A stretch of 64,000 nucleotides of DNA, from contig NZ_KB905370.1 in NCBI RefSeq assembly GCF_000378985.1, positions 3,989,342 through 4,053,341 of the forward strand. Direction: 5' to 3'. Every line of letters starts with the position of its first letter. The stretch's first letter is position 1. Of this stretch, positions 8,299-17,776 are shown one piece after another. Position numbers and translations under genes: made by a program. The stretch comes from Ensifer sp. BR816. GTDB lineage: Bacteria > Pseudomonadota > Alphaproteobacteria > Rhizobiales > Rhizobiaceae. The notes under the pieces are model-generated. The model made no database searches. It had not been told where the DNA came from and was given only the letters and a program-made list of their open reading frames with translations.

Positions 8299-11200
8299 AT
8301 GCGGCGAATAAGAATGGGGGCATTGCTGATCGCAATGGCGCTCTTTGCGCCATGGCCGGCGCTTGCCGAGCCGGTGGCGCGTCATCAGCCGGCGGCCGGT
8401 TCCGTCATTGCCCGCAAGTCCGGCGAGGAAGTGCGCTTCGTCGACGTCTCCAACTGGCGTTTCGTCGATCTCGCCCAGGACCTGGTTCCGGGCGACGTGC
8501 TGCGCACCAACGCGACCGGCTCACTCGCCGTGCTCTTCCGGGACCACACGCAGATCCGCCTCGGACGCAACACCGCCTTGCGCGTCAAGCAGATCGGCGG
8601 AGGCGACACTAACCTCGAGTTGCAATCCGGTTCGATCTGGGCGCGCGCCGAGCGAGGCGGCGAGGGCCTGGTGATCGACACGCCCGCCGCCGCCGCCGCA
8701 ATCCGCGGCACCGACTGGACGATGACCGTCGGCGGCGACGGCAAGACGTCGCTGACCGTGCTTGAAGGCGTCGTCGAACTTAGCAACGCCCACGGCAGCG
8801 TCACGGTGAAACAGGGCGAGGGTGCCGTCGCCGCGATCGGCAAGGCTCCGAGCAAGATCGTCATCGTCACGCCCAAGGACCGCGAGCAGATGCTTTTCCA
8901 TCTGTCGCTGCGTGACGCCTTCGTGTGGATGCCGCCGTCGCCCCTCAGGGTTCCCGACATGCGGCGCGCGCGGGGACGGATCGAGGCCCAACCGGGAGCC
9001 TCGCGCTCCGCCGAAGACTGGCTGATGCTTGCAGAAATCTACCTGACGTTGGACGGCCGTCAAAAGGCGCAGGCAGCGCTTGATCAGGCCCAGCGGCGGG
9101 GTCTCAATCGCTCGCAGGCGGCCCGCGTAACCCTCATCGAGGCGCTTATCGCCGGCTCCGAGAATCGCTTCGCCGACGCCGCGAAACTGTTTGAGCAGGC
9201 CGCGCGCGAGCTGGATGTCAAGCGCCGCTCCATCGCCGCCTATGGCGGATACTTTGCCCGTGCGCTCGCCGATCCTGATCGCGTCGAAAATCCCCCTCGG
9301 CAGACGGCCGGCGCTTACGGCGCACTGGCAGGAGCCTTAACGGCGGGCTTTCGCACAGACATCCGGACTGCCATCGATACGATCAAGAAAGCGGAGCGGC
9401 AGTATCCCGACGATCCGAGCCTTCCGGCCTTCCGCGCGCAGTTCGCCATGCTGCTCGACGATCGCGATGAGATGCGCGAGGGCATCGAAAGGGCCCTGGC
9501 GATCGATCCCGACGATCCAACCGCACTTGAGGCACGCGCTCATTACCGCTCCGACATTGAAAACGATCTTGATGGCGCGCTGGCCGATCTTCAGCGCGCC
9601 TTGGAAACAGCGCCGGGATCTCCAACGATCTGGAACGCGATCGGGCTAGTTCAGGGGGAACGCGGCGACAACCGCGCGGCCGAGAAGGCGTTCAAGAAAG
9701 CTATCGAACTCGATCCCACAGATCCGAATTATCGCAATAGCCTCGCCCTGCAATACCTAGGCGAGGGGAGGCTTACCGAAGCCAAGCGCGAGATCGACGC
9801 TGCGCTCGCCAACGATCCCTCGTTCGATTTCGTGCTGGGGGCGCGAGGTCTGTACCACTTGCAAAACGGTGACGCTGACAAGGCAATCGACGACCTGCTC
9901 GCCGCCTCGACCGCCAATCCAGGCGATGCCGGTGCGCAGCTCCTGCTCGCCGGTGCACACTACGAGAAAGGTGACCGAGTCCCCGCTGCCCAGGCGCTCG
10001 ACAATGCCGACAGGCTCGATCCGAACCAACCTGCCACATCAGCAATTCGCACCGCCATCGCAATTGACGCCTATGACGCAGATGCGGCCATCCGCAATGC
10101 CCGGGAATTCATGCGGCGCAACCGCGTAAAGGGCGGCGACACGGCGGCGCTCGGCGCCAACCAGTCGGCCGGCTCGACGCTCAACGACGCCTTCCGCCTG
10201 CAGGGCCTCGACGCCTGGGGGCAATATTACGGCGACGCCGTGTTCGACCCCTTCACCGCCGCCGGTTATATCGATCAGGCTGTCCACGGCAGCGTCAACC
10301 CTCTGTTCAACAATTATGATTTCGACAGCAATCCGATTGTTAATTCGAGCAATTCGTCCGCTTTCTCAGCATTTTTCCAGGGACTTCTGCTCGAACCGCA
10401 CATGCTCGCGAGCCGCGACCGAGCGGCCAACTTAGTCCAGTACCCCTTCTTCGAGGCGGAACTCGGGGGAGGTGTGATAGCTAACGATGACCACGCTGGA
10501 TGGACGGGAGAGGCTGGCGTCCGCGGTCTGACTCTGACTCCCTTTCCGGTCAGCATCAATGGAAACGTTATATGGGAGGAACCACGCGACGCCGTAGGGC
10601 AAGGGCTGGGCGTGACAATTGAACGAGAATCCCGTTTGCTTGGCGCGAACGGCTATATTACAGCCACACCCGCTCCCGACGATCGAGTCGTCGCCTATGC
10701 GCGATATTCCTCCTTTGACGATAGTCGAGATCAGTTCGACATTCCCCTCCCGCCGGCTCCCATCGATAGTCTCAACGACGACAGTTCATCCCAGTTGATC
10801 TCAGGTATCGCCTGGAGTCACACGTTCGGCTATCGCAACATTGCCAACGCGGCTTTTTTCTACGCTGACAGCGAAGTTGTCGAAGGGGAAAGGGCGGTAT
10901 TTTCAGACTTTCCCTTCCCGGACCTGCTCACCGTTCGCACCGAAGAGCGGAGAAAAAACTATATCGGTGCAATCAGTCATCTCGTCGGCGACGGTGACCT
11001 GACTTGGCGCTACGGCATCGAAGCAGGCGCCGCCGAGTCGGCAAGCAAGTTTGATTTTATTGATCGGGTAACCCCCGGCGGACCGATTTCCATATCTTCA
11101 GCTTCCACCCAGACTGTGGCAAAGACCTACGTGGATGGCCTTTACGAGATCACGCCGGACCTCAAGGTTGAGGGGGCGCTCTTTGCTCGCTACATCGAGG

Positions 11201-11928
11201 ATGTCAACGATAACAATATCCGGCTCGAGCCGAAACTCGGCGTCGCTTGGGCTCCCCTCGATGGCCATTGGCTGAGGGCGGCGGTGCAACGCGAGGGTTA
11301 TAATTTCGATATCGCTTCCCTGGCCCCCGTTGGCATCGTCGGCCTTCAGCCGAACCAATTCCTGATCGGTGCCGAGGGTTATGCCGACACGCTCGCGCTT
11401 CGCTGGGACGCCGAATGGAACGACTGGATTTTTACAGCTATCGACTACCAGCATCAAGAAATCCACGACGGCTCGATCGAACTCCCGTTGTCGACGGAGG
11501 AGTATGAATTCGACAAGGCCAGAGCCGACCGCGTTGCTCTGACCGCCAACTTGGCACTTGGCCATGGCTTCGGCATCTCGGCGACTGTCGCCCACACTTG
11601 GAGCAGGGACTTTTCGCCCGCGAGCATGAATCCGTCAGGTGAACTTCCATACCTCCCGGAGAATTCCGGCCAGGTCGCGTTGACTTGGGTTAACGAGGCA
11701 AACATACGGACAACGGTCGCCGCCAACTATGTGGGTGCTCGATCGGAGGGCGCCACAACGCTCGACGACTTCTGGACGCTCGACGCCGCCCTGCAATGGG
11801 AGCCCTTCGACAAACGCTTCGAGGTCGAGCTCGCCGGTTTCAACCTGCTTGACGAGGAATTCGAGCTGCGCGACGGCCTGCCGGGCTGGGGGCCCACCTT
11901 CAAGGGCACCGTCAAAGTGCGGTTCTGA
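8299..11928 (+). CDS. FecR-domain, TPR and outer-membrane beta-barrel fusion protein
   Basis: About 1209 aa. Signal peptide (MGALLIAMALFAPWPALAEP), then a FecR domain at about residues 35-165 (GDVLRTNATGSLAVLFRDHTQIRLGRNT; IDTPAAAAAIRGTDWTM), a run of TPRs at about 230-610 (for example NAIGLVQGERGDNRAAEKAFKKAIELDPTDPNY) and a C-terminal region of alternating polar and aromatic strands ending in VKVRF, typical of outer-membrane barrels. FecR domains usually sense or relay a signal in the periplasm. The gene overlaps the CHASE2 cyclase by 1 bp (TGATG), so the two are translationally coupled. Start chosen at ATG 8299, 11 nt after GAGGGG; GTG 8275 and ATG 8314 are alternatives. The barrel half has lower GC and more Asn/Ser codons than the TPR half. 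Confidence 0.85.
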   Translation: MRRIRMGALLIAMALFAPWPALAEPVARHQPAAGSVIARKSGEEVRFVDVSNWRFVDLAQDLVPGDVLRTNATGSLAVLFRDHTQIRLGRNTALRVKQIGGGDTNLELQSGSIWARAERGGEGLVIDTPAAAAAIRGTDWTMTVGGDGKTSLTVLEGVVELSNAHGSVTVKQGEGAVAAIGKAPSKIVIVTPKDREQMLFHLSLRDAFVWMPPSPLRVPDMRRARGRIEAQPGASRSAEDWLMLAEIYLTLDGRQKAQAALDQAQRRGLNRSQAARVTLIEALIAGSENRFADAAKLFEQAARELDVKRRSIAAYGGYFARALADPDRVENPPRQTAGAYGALAGALTAGFRTDIRTAIDTIKKAERQYPDDPSLPAFRAQFAMLLDDRDEMREGIERALAIDPDDPTALEARAHYRSDIENDLDGALADLQRALETAPGSPTIWNAIGLVQGERGDNRAAEKAFKKAIELDPTDPNYRNSLALQYLGEGRLTEAKREIDAALANDPSFDFVLGARGLYHLQNGDADKAIDDLLAASTANPGDAGAQLLLAGAHYEKGDRVPAAQALDNADRLDPNQPATSAIRTAIAIDAYDADAAIRNAREFMRRNRVKGGDTAALGANQSAGSTLNDAFRLQGLDAWGQYYGDAVFDPFTAAGYIDQAVHGSVNPLFNNYDFDSNPIVNSSNSSAFSAFFQGLLLEPHMLASRDRAANLVQYPFFEAELGGGVIANDDHAGWTGEAGVRGLTLTPFPVSINGNVIWEEPRDAVGQGLGVTIERESRLLGANGYITATPAPDDRVVAYARYSSFDDSRDQFDIPLPPAPIDSLNDDSSSQLISGIAWSHTFGYRNIANAAFFYADSEVVEGERAVFSDFPFPDLLTVRTEERRKNYIGAISHLVGDGDLTWRYGIEAGAAESASKFDFIDRVTPGGPISISSASTQTVAKTYVDGLYEITPDLKVEGALFARYIEDVNDNNIRLEPKLGVAWAPLDGHWLRAAVQREGYNFDIASLAPVGIVGLQPNQFLIGAEGYADTLALRWDAEWNDWIFTAIDYQHQEIHDGSIELPLSTEEYEFDKARADRVALTANLALGHGFGISATVAHTWSRDFSPASMNPSGELPYLPENSGQVALTWVNEANIRTTVAANYVGARSEGATTLDDFWTLDAALQWEPFDKRFEVELAGFNLLDEEFELRDGLPGWGPTFKGTVKVRF

Positions 11929-13949
11929 TGCAGAACCCTCCCCTCGTCCCCGCCCGTCAAGGCGCTCTTGCGGTAATCGATCGAATCCGGCAGTTGCCGC
12001 GGCGAGCGAAGCTTGCCGCCTTGACCCTTTTCGTCGCGGCCGTCGTCTCGCTCGCCTCGCTGACCGGGGGCTGGTCGCTCGCCGACCTCAGGGCTTACGA
12101 CTATCTCTCGATCGTCGGGCGTCCGGAGCTTCCCGAGGACGGACCAATCATCGTGGCGATCGACGAGCCGTCGATGGCCGAGATCGGCAGCCAGTGGCCT
12201 TGGCCGCGCGCCCTGCACGCCCGGCTGATCGAGGCGTTGAGAAAGGCCGGCGCGCGGGCAATGGCCCTTGACGTGATCTTCGCCGAACCGGCCGCCGAGC
12301 CAGAAAACGACAGGGCACTGGCCGACGTACTTGGGCCGGACGTTGTGCTTGCCGGCGACCAGACGCTGATCGAGACGCCGCAGGCCGACCAGTTCGTCCG
12401 CACCGAGCCCCTGCCCCTCTTCATCGAAAGAGGCGCGAAAGTCGGCATCGCCTCGGTCAATCTCAGCGGCGACGGCACCTTGCGGCAGATCCCCTCCTAT
12501 CCGGACGGCTTCGCCATGACGCTCGCCACCGTCGCCGGAGCAGATCCGGAGCCGCCGCAAAAGCGCAGCTTGATCCAGACCTTCGGTCCGGCCCGCACCT
12601 ATCCGACCGTTTCCTACTACCAGGCGCTCGATCCGGAGAACTTCCTGCCGGAGGGCACCTTCCGCGATCGCGTCGTCATCGTCGGTCTGAGCCTGCAGAA
12701 CGCGCCGTCGATTGCCGATGGCGGTGCCGATGCTTTCGCCACATCCGATACGGTCCATTCGCGCAGCCTCGTCGCCGGCGCAGAGGTCCAGGCGACCATC
12801 TATGACAATCTCGTCCACGGGCTCGCGATCCAGAGAGCGGGTGCGTCGATTTCCATAGCGGCGATCCTTCTTTCAGCGCTGGCGGCAGCACTCGCAGTCT
12901 TCAAATCGACCAACTGGCGCACGCTCGGCTATGGCGCCTTCGCGCTTGCGCTGATCCTGCTTGCAAGCTACGGCCTGTTGCGCTTCGGCCATCTGTTCGT
13001 CTCGCCGCTCGGCCCGGGCCTTGCCTTCCTCGGCGTTGCGGTCGGCCAGACGGGCATCGACTATGCGGAGGAGCGTCGTCGCCGCCGCGAGATCATGCGA
13101 GCCTTCTCGCAATACCTCTCGCCGGCGCTCGTCGAACGGCTGGCGAAAGATCCGTCGCAACTGAAGCTCGGCGGCGAAAGGCGCACGCTGTCTGTGCTTT
13201 TCTGCGACGTCCGCGGATTCACGACGATTGCGGAAGACATGAAGGACGACCCGGAGGGGCTAACGACGCTGGTCAATCGGCTGCTGACGCCGCTTTCCGA
13301 GGCGGTGCTGAACCAGGGCGGCACGATCGACAAATATATCGGCGATTGCCTGATGGCCTTCTGGAACGCGCCGCTCGACGATCCCGATCATGCCCTTCAT
13401 GCGGTCACAGCGGCGCGCGACATGCTCGTCGCCCTCGCCCGCATCAATGACGAGCTCCGCGCCGAGGCCGAGGCGGCAGGACGCCAACCGAAGGCGCTTC
13501 GCATCGGTATCGGCATCAATACCGGCGAATGCGTGGTCGGCAACATGGGCTCGGCCCGGCGCTTCGACTATTCGGCGCTCGGAGACGCCGTCAACCTCGC
13601 CTCGCGCCTCGAAGGCGCGTCGAAGGACTACGGCATCCCGCTGCTGCTTGGCGAACGGACGGCCGCGCTCGTCGCCGGCAAGTTCCCCGTCATCGAGATC
13701 GACCGGATCACGGTCAAGGGGCGGAGCACGGTTTCCCCGGTCTTCACGCTGGCCGAAGGGGCTACCGAAGCCGCCCTTTCCCAACACCACGCCTATGTCG
13801 ACGCAAAATACCGCGACGCCGTCGGCATCGACGAGGCCCAGCTCGACGCGCTCACGTCGACGCTGCCCTCGCTCGCGCAATACTACGAGCGTGAGCGCAA
13901 GCGGCTGGCGGCAATGAAACGAAATCGCGCGACGAACAAAGCGCCCTGA
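11928..13949 (+). CDS. CHASE2-domain class III adenylate cyclase
   Basis: 673 aa membrane cyclase. TM1 near residues 25-45, an extracytoplasmic CHASE2 sensor at about 50-290 (IIVAIDEPSMAEIGSQWPWPR; DVIFAEP; VIVGLSLQNAPS), two or three further TM segments at about 300-380 (ISIAAILLSALAAALAVF; FALALILLASYGLL), and a cytoplasmic cyclase domain. Catalytic residues look intact: metal Asp427 (LFCDVRGF) and Asp473 (KYIGDCLMAF), adenine-selecting Lys469 and Asp553 (YSALGDAVN), and NLASR for the transition state. It should convert ATP to cAMP in response to a periplasmic cue. The 1-bp overlap with the FecR/TPR/barrel gene suggests that protein supplies the cue. Confidence 0.93.
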   Translation: MQNPPLVPARQGALAVIDRIRQLPRRAKLAALTLFVAAVVSLASLTGGWSLADLRAYDYLSIVGRPELPEDGPIIVAIDEPSMAEIGSQWPWPRALHARLIEALRKAGARAMALDVIFAEPAAEPENDRALADVLGPDVVLAGDQTLIETPQADQFVRTEPLPLFIERGAKVGIASVNLSGDGTLRQIPSYPDGFAMTLATVAGADPEPPQKRSLIQTFGPARTYPTVSYYQALDPENFLPEGTFRDRVVIVGLSLQNAPSIADGGADAFATSDTVHSRSLVAGAEVQATIYDNLVHGLAIQRAGASISIAAILLSALAAALAVFKSTNWRTLGYGAFALALILLASYGLLRFGHLFVSPLGPGLAFLGVAVGQTGIDYAEERRRRREIMRAFSQYLSPALVERLAKDPSQLKLGGERRTLSVLFCDVRGFTTIAEDMKDDPEGLTTLVNRLLTPLSEAVLNQGGTIDKYIGDCLMAFWNAPLDDPDHALHAVTAARDMLVALARINDELRAEAEAAGRQPKALRIGIGINTGECVVGNMGSARRFDYSALGDAVNLASRLEGASKDYGIPLLLGERTAALVAGKFPVIEIDRITVKGRSTVSPVFTLAEGATEAALSQHHAYVDAKYRDAVGIDEAQLDALTSTLPSLAQYYERERKRLAAMKRNRATNKAP

Positions 13950-13990
13950 ACGGCACGGATGGCCACTCGGCCGAAAGGGACCGTAATCTC

Positions 13991-14014
13991 TGGCATCGTC
14001 TTTAAACGATGCCA
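13991..14014 (+). terminator. Hairpin after the cyclase operon
   Basis: Perfect 9-bp inverted repeat TGGCATCGT / ACGATGCCA with a 6-nt loop, 42 bp after the cyclase stop. There is no T tract behind it, so it may be a weak terminator or an mRNA-stabilising stem. The rest of 13950-14326 shows no gene; the segment before 14327 is AT-rich with AAGGAG just upstream of the next gene. Confidence 0.5.
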
Positions 14015-14326
14015 TCTCCCAAATATTACACGGTGTTCATCAACGCTAAGCGCTTGCCCCGATCCGCGTCGGAAGACAAGCCCCAGGACTCGACATTTCC
14101 CAATATTTCCGGAGGACGTTACAGGTCCGTCTCCGGGATTTTGACAGAACTTTGTCTGCAGATGTCGAGGAAACTTTATTTATTGTTAATGTGACTTGCC
14201 GCGCCTGCAGGCCTATTCCTTTCCTTGAGGCTGAATACTGCCGGCGACCAACTGATCGCGACGCGACGGTATGAGACAGCCCCGACCGGAAGCACGCAGC
14301 TTCCTTAAGTTCAAGGAGACGCAAAC

Positions 14327-14776
14327 ATGCGCTCGCTCATCAACACTTCCGCAATCGCCGCCCTCGTTTTGTCGCTCGCCGCAGGCGGCGCCCTGGCCGC
14401 TGAAACGCACGAGCTTAATAGCAATTCGCCCGGCCCCGAGAACGGCGACTACTACCAAGGAATATTCGGCAACGACTATGTGGCCCCTCCCGCCCCCGAC
14501 GCCCGGCCGATGACCTCCGCCGTCGTCGTTGAACAGCCACGGCTTGCCACCATCCTCCACGAGCTTCGCGCCGCCAACCATCGCATGGATGCGGAGCGCT
14601 CTTCGGGCAAGCTCAGTACCGTTGCCTTCGACAGGCTGCGGCGCGAGGAGGGAAACATCCGCGCCGACGCAACCCGGGTAGCGGCGATGCATAACGGCAG
14701 AATACCGGGCGCGTCCTATGCGCAATTGCAGAGGGACGTCCGCCGGCTCGACTGGAATATTGCCCGGTCTGCTTGA
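14327..14776 (+). CDS. Small secreted protein of unknown function
   Basis: 149 aa with a clear signal peptide (MRSLINTSAIAALVLSLAAGGALAAE), so a periplasmic or secreted product. The mature part has an acidic Asn/Gly/Pro-rich stretch (ELNSNSPGPENGDYYQGIFGNDYVAPPAPD) and a charged helical C-terminal half with many Arg and Ala (LRAANHRMDAERSSGKLSTVAFDRLRREEGNIRADATRVAAM). A good ribosome site (AAGGAGA) precedes the ATG, and a strong terminator follows, so it is its own transcription unit. I do not recognise the family. Confidence 0.8.
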   Translation: MRSLINTSAIAALVLSLAAGGALAAETHELNSNSPGPENGDYYQGIFGNDYVAPPAPDARPMTSAVVVEQPRLATILHELRAANHRMDAERSSGKLSTVAFDRLRREEGNIRADATRVAAMHNGRIPGASYAQLQRDVRRLDWNIARSA

Positions 14777-14808
14777 ACCCCCGACACCGCTCTGTTCCTG
14801 CCTTCCAT

Positions 14809-14846
14809 CGCCGGGCCGCTTCTCAGGAAGCGGCCCGGCGTCTTTT
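14809..14846 (+). terminator. Rho-independent terminator
   Basis: A perfect 14-bp stem (CGCCGGGCCGCTTC and its complement) with a TCAG tetraloop, followed by TCTTTT. It ends transcription of the small secreted protein and also lies just beyond the pcaB stop, where transcripts converge. Confidence 0.9.
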
Positions 14847-14854
14847 CGGCAATC

Positions 14855-15907
14855 TCAAGCGCCCAGCCGCCGGATGTTACCTGCAAGTTCCGTGGCAAGC
14901 CGCAGGGCCGCAGCGGTCGCGCCGACGATCTGCGGCAGCAGCAGCCATTCGAGCGTCCAGGCGGAACCGGAACGCTCCTGCTCATGCACCACCGCCTGGT
15001 GGATGCCGGAGATCTGCGTGGCATTGAAGCGCGCCAGCGTCACCAGCACCTCGGCGGCAACCGGGTTCTGCTTGTGCGCCATGGAGGAGGACGAACCGCC
15101 TCCGGCCAGCACGATCTCGTCGCCCGCCTGTGCCATCAGCACGACATCCTGGCCGAACTTGCCAAGGCTGCCGGTCACCAGCGAAAGCAGATGGGCAAAA
15201 TCGGCGATCGCCGCGCGCTGGCTGTGCCATTGCGGGCAGTCGATCAGCGCCAGTTCCTCCGCCAGCGTTGCGCGGATCGCGTCGGCCTTGTCCTCGAGCT
15301 TGTCGAGCGTGCCAGCCGCGCCGCCGAATTGCACGGCGAACAGGTCGATGTCCATGGCGTCGAGTCGATCCTGATGGTCGAGCAGCGGCTCGATCCAGGT
15401 CCGCATTCGATCCACCACGGTGATCGGAATGGCCGCCTGCATGCGGGTGCGGGCCAACAGCGGACGCTCGCCCCATTGCCGGGCGCCTTCTTCCAGCACG
15501 CCGACGATTTCGCCGAGGCGGCCGGAAAAAAGCTCGCCGATCGCCTTCAGGCGCAGCATCAGGCTGGTGTCGATAACATCCTGGCTGGTGGCGCCGTAGT
15601 GCACATAGTCCGCTGCCTCTTGCCCGACCGCCCGCCGCAATTGGCGGACCAGTTCCGGCACGGCGACGCCGTCGATAGCCATTCCGCGCCGCAAGGCCGC
15701 GACATCCGGGGAGAAGGCGCGGCACGCCTCGGTGATCCGGTCGGCGGCCGCAGGCGGGATCACGCCGTGCTGCGCTTCGGCCCGCGCCAGTGCCGCCTCG
15801 AAGGCCAGCATGGCACGGATCTCCGCGGCGGCGGAAAACTCCGCCGCGACCGCTTCGTCGCCAAGCAGACCGGACAGATACGGATGATCAAAGGCCGAAT
15901 AGGTCAT
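14855..15907 (-). CDS. pcaB: 3-carboxy-cis,cis-muconate cycloisomerase
   Basis: 350 aa, fumarase/aspartase superfamily. The superfamily signature GGSSSSMAHKQNPV is at about residues 268-281 and the active-site YGATSQDVIDTS segment lies earlier. The enzyme closes 3-carboxymuconate to 4-carboxymuconolactone, the step after ring cleavage by PcaHG. Start taken at MTYSAFDHPYL; the frame extends 28 codons upstream but that part is Arg-rich and overlaps the operator-distal end of pcaG. Last gene of pcaDCHGB. It is shorter than many PcaB proteins, which often have a longer C-terminal domain. Confidence 0.93.
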   Translation of the reverse strand: MTYSAFDHPYLSGLLGDEAVAAEFSAAAEIRAMLAFEAALARAEAQHGVIPPAAADRITEACRAFSPDVAALRRGMAIDGVAVPELVRQLRRAVGQEAADYVHYGATSQDVIDTSLMLRLKAIGELFSGRLGEIVGVLEEGARQWGERPLLARTRMQAAIPITVVDRMRTWIEPLLDHQDRLDAMDIDLFAVQFGGAAGTLDKLEDKADAIRATLAEELALIDCPQWHSQRAAIADFAHLLSLVTGSLGKFGQDVVLMAQAGDEIVLAGGGSSSSMAHKQNPVAAEVLVTLARFNATQISGIHQAVVHEQERSGSAWTLEWLLLPQIVGATAAALRLATELAGNIRRLGA

Positions 15908-15987
15908 TGCACGCCTCCAGGATCTGGCCTCCCCCGGGGAACGGGGGCGCCGACAAGCACGCGGCAACGCGGATGGGTCGCCAATGA

Positions 15988-16602
15988 TCATATGTCCAGG
16001 AAGACCGTCTCCTTCTCCCCCTGGAGATGAATGTCGAAAACATAATTAGGCGCCTGGCCGCCGGCGACAAGCGTCTCGGCCCGATGGCGATGCTCGATCC
16101 GCTGAAGCAGCGGATCCTCGGCATTCGCCGTCCCCTCGTCCGGGAAGTAGAGGCGCGTGTGGAGACCGATATTGATGCCGCGCGCCACGACCCAGACGCT
16201 GATATGTGGCGCCATCAGCCGTCCGTCCTTGAACGGGATGCGACCTGGCTTGATGGTCTCGAAAGCGAAGGTGCCGTCCTCGGCGCTCGTCGGGCAGCGG
16301 CCCCAGCCGGTGAAATTCGGGTCGGCGGCGCCGCGCATCTCCGAGGGCGAATTGTAGAGACCCGTCGCATCCGCCTGCCAGATTTCAATGACCGCGTCCT
16401 TGAGCGGCGCGCCCGCCCCGTCGATCACCCGACCGGTCACGGTGATGCGTTCCCCGAGCGTCTCGTCATTGACCATTGACGATCCGAGGTCGCGTTCGTA
16501 GACGCCGGCAATGCCGCCGAAATTCGGCGTCAGCCCGATGTGGACATAAGGCCCGGCCGTCTGCGAGGCGGTTTCCTTGAGGTAGCCCAGATCCTGAACC
16601 AT
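15988..16602 (-). CDS. pcaG: Protocatechuate 3,4-dioxygenase alpha subunit
   Basis: 204 aa intradiol dioxygenase fold (GPYVHIGLTP; ITVTGRVIDGAGAPLKDAVIEIWQADATGLY; PHISVWVVARGINIGLHTRLYFPDE). This subunit pairs with PcaH, which carries the iron; here the ligand positions are degenerate, as expected for alpha. Start is the ATG 12 bp after the pcaH stop with GGGAGGGA before it. The frame is open for another kilobase upstream, but that overlaps pcaH in a second frame and is a high-GC artefact. Confidence 0.95.
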   Translation of the reverse strand: MVQDLGYLKETASQTAGPYVHIGLTPNFGGIAGVYERDLGSSMVNDETLGERITVTGRVIDGAGAPLKDAVIEIWQADATGLYNSPSEMRGAADPNFTGWGRCPTSAEDGTFAFETIKPGRIPFKDGRLMAPHISVWVVARGINIGLHTRLYFPDEGTANAEDPLLQRIEHRHRAETLVAGGQAPNYVFDIHLQGEKETVFLDI

Positions 16603-16613
16603 CGTTCCCTCCC

Positions 16614-17363
16614 TCAATTGCCTTCCGGCCGGTTCTCGAAGAATGTCGACCGGCGGCCGCGCAGCACGATGTCGAACTTGTAGGCGCGCGCATCCATCGG
16701 GATGGTGCTCGCCCAATCGAGCGGCGCGATCAATTGCTCGATCGCCCGGCGATCCGGGATCGTGCCGACGATCGGACACTTCCAGATCATCGGGTCCCCT
16801 TCGAAATACATTTGGGTGATCAACCGCTGGGCAAAGCCGTGGCCGAAGATCGAGAAATGGATATGGGCCGGCCGCCAGTCGTTGACGCCGTTCGGCCAGG
16901 GATAGGCGCCCGGCCTGATGGTGCGGAAACAGTAGCGGCCGTCCTCGTCGGTGATCGTCCGGCCGCAGCCGCCGAAATTCGGGTCGAGGGCCGCGAGGTA
17001 GCTTTCCTTCTTGTGGCGGTAGCGTCCGCCGGCATTCGCCTGCCAGAATTCGAGCAATGCGCCGGGAACCGCCCGACCCCGCTCGTCCAGCACCCGGCCG
17101 TGAACGATGATGCGTTCGCCGATCGCGCTTTCGCCGGCCTTGGCGAAATTGTAGATGAGGTCGTTGTCGAGTTCGCCGAGAATCGAATGGCCGAAGACGG
17201 GACCGGTGATTTCCGAAATCGTGTTGTCGAGCGACAGCAGTGCCTTTTGCGGCGAGCGCAGCACCGAGGTCTTGTAGCCGGGCGCGAAGGCCGGCGGATG
17301 CCAATCCCGGTCGCGCTGGAAAAAGGCGCCCGTCTCGGGCCTGCGATTCTCTGTATTGGACAT
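16614..17363 (-). CDS. pcaH: Protocatechuate 3,4-dioxygenase beta subunit
   Basis: 249 aa. Catalytic subunit that cleaves protocatechuate with O2 between its two hydroxyls. The four non-heme Fe(III) ligands can be placed: Tyr115 (GGRYRHK), Tyr154 (GAYPWPNG), His167 and His169 (RPAHIHFS). The N-terminal segment ([25 protein letters not shown]) is the PcaH-type extension. The ATG lies 2 bp after the pcaC stop; pcaG follows at 11 bp. Confidence 0.97.
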   Translation of the reverse strand: MSNTENRRPETGAFFQRDRDWHPPAFAPGYKTSVLRSPQKALLSLDNTISEITGPVFGHSILGELDNDLIYNFAKAGESAIGERIIVHGRVLDERGRAVPGALLEFWQANAGGRYRHKKESYLAALDPNFGGCGRTITDEDGRYCFRTIRPGAYPWPNGVNDWRPAHIHFSIFGHGFAQRLITQMYFEGDPMIWKCPIVGTIPDRRAIEQLIAPLDWASTIPMDARAYKFDIVLRGRRSTFFENRPEGN

Positions 17364-17365
17364 CG

Positions 17366-17776
17366 TCACTCCCCCTCGGGCCTTTCGGCATCCATCTCGC
17401 CGAACACCTGCTTGGCGATCCTGATGGCGTGGTTGGCGGCCGGTACGCCGGCATAGATCGCCACATGCAGCAAGGCCTCGCAGATATCCTCGCGCGTCGC
17501 CCCGGTGTTGGCTGTCGCCCGGACATGCATCGCCACCTCTTCGTCCTGGCCGAGGGCGGCCAGCAGCGCGATGGTGACGATCGACCGCTCGCGCTTCGTC
17601 CAGGTCGGACGCGACCAGACATGCCCCCAGGCGGCCTCGGTGATCAACGCCTGGAAAGGCTGGTCGAATTCCGTCGTCGCCGATTGGGCGCGGTCGACGT
17701 GACTGTCGCCGAGAACGGCGCGGCGCGTCGCCATGCCCTGGCAAAAACGGTCGGAGGATGTGACGGCATCACGCAT
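17366..17776 (-). CDS. pcaC: 4-carboxymuconolactone decarboxylase
   Basis: 136 aa, AhpD-like all-helical family. Motif [59 protein letters not shown] in outline, with the conserved Glu and His of the active site (here Glu before VAMHV and His in LLHVAIYAG). It releases CO2 from 4-carboxymuconolactone to give the enol-lactone used by PcaD. The start overlaps the pcaD end by 8 bp, a tight operon junction. Confidence 0.95.
   Translation of the reverse strand: MRDAVTSSDRFCQGMATRRAVLGDSHVDRAQSATTEFDQPFQALITEAAWGHVWSRPTWTKRERSIVTIALLAALGQDEEVAMHVRATANTGATREDICEALLHVAIYAGVPAANHAIRIAKQVFGEMDAERPEGE

Noticed and set aside
7623-13949. A canonical two-gene Pycsar defence system
   Set aside because: The cyclase is a CHASE2 membrane enzyme with adenylate-type residues, is 3.8 kb away and divergent from the effector-like gene, so the canonical label is not supported.
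15988-17622. A single 544-codon minus frame joining pcaG to sequence upstream
   Set aside because: Only its last 204 codons resemble PcaG. The rest is pcaH and pcaC in a wrong frame, kept open by high GC.
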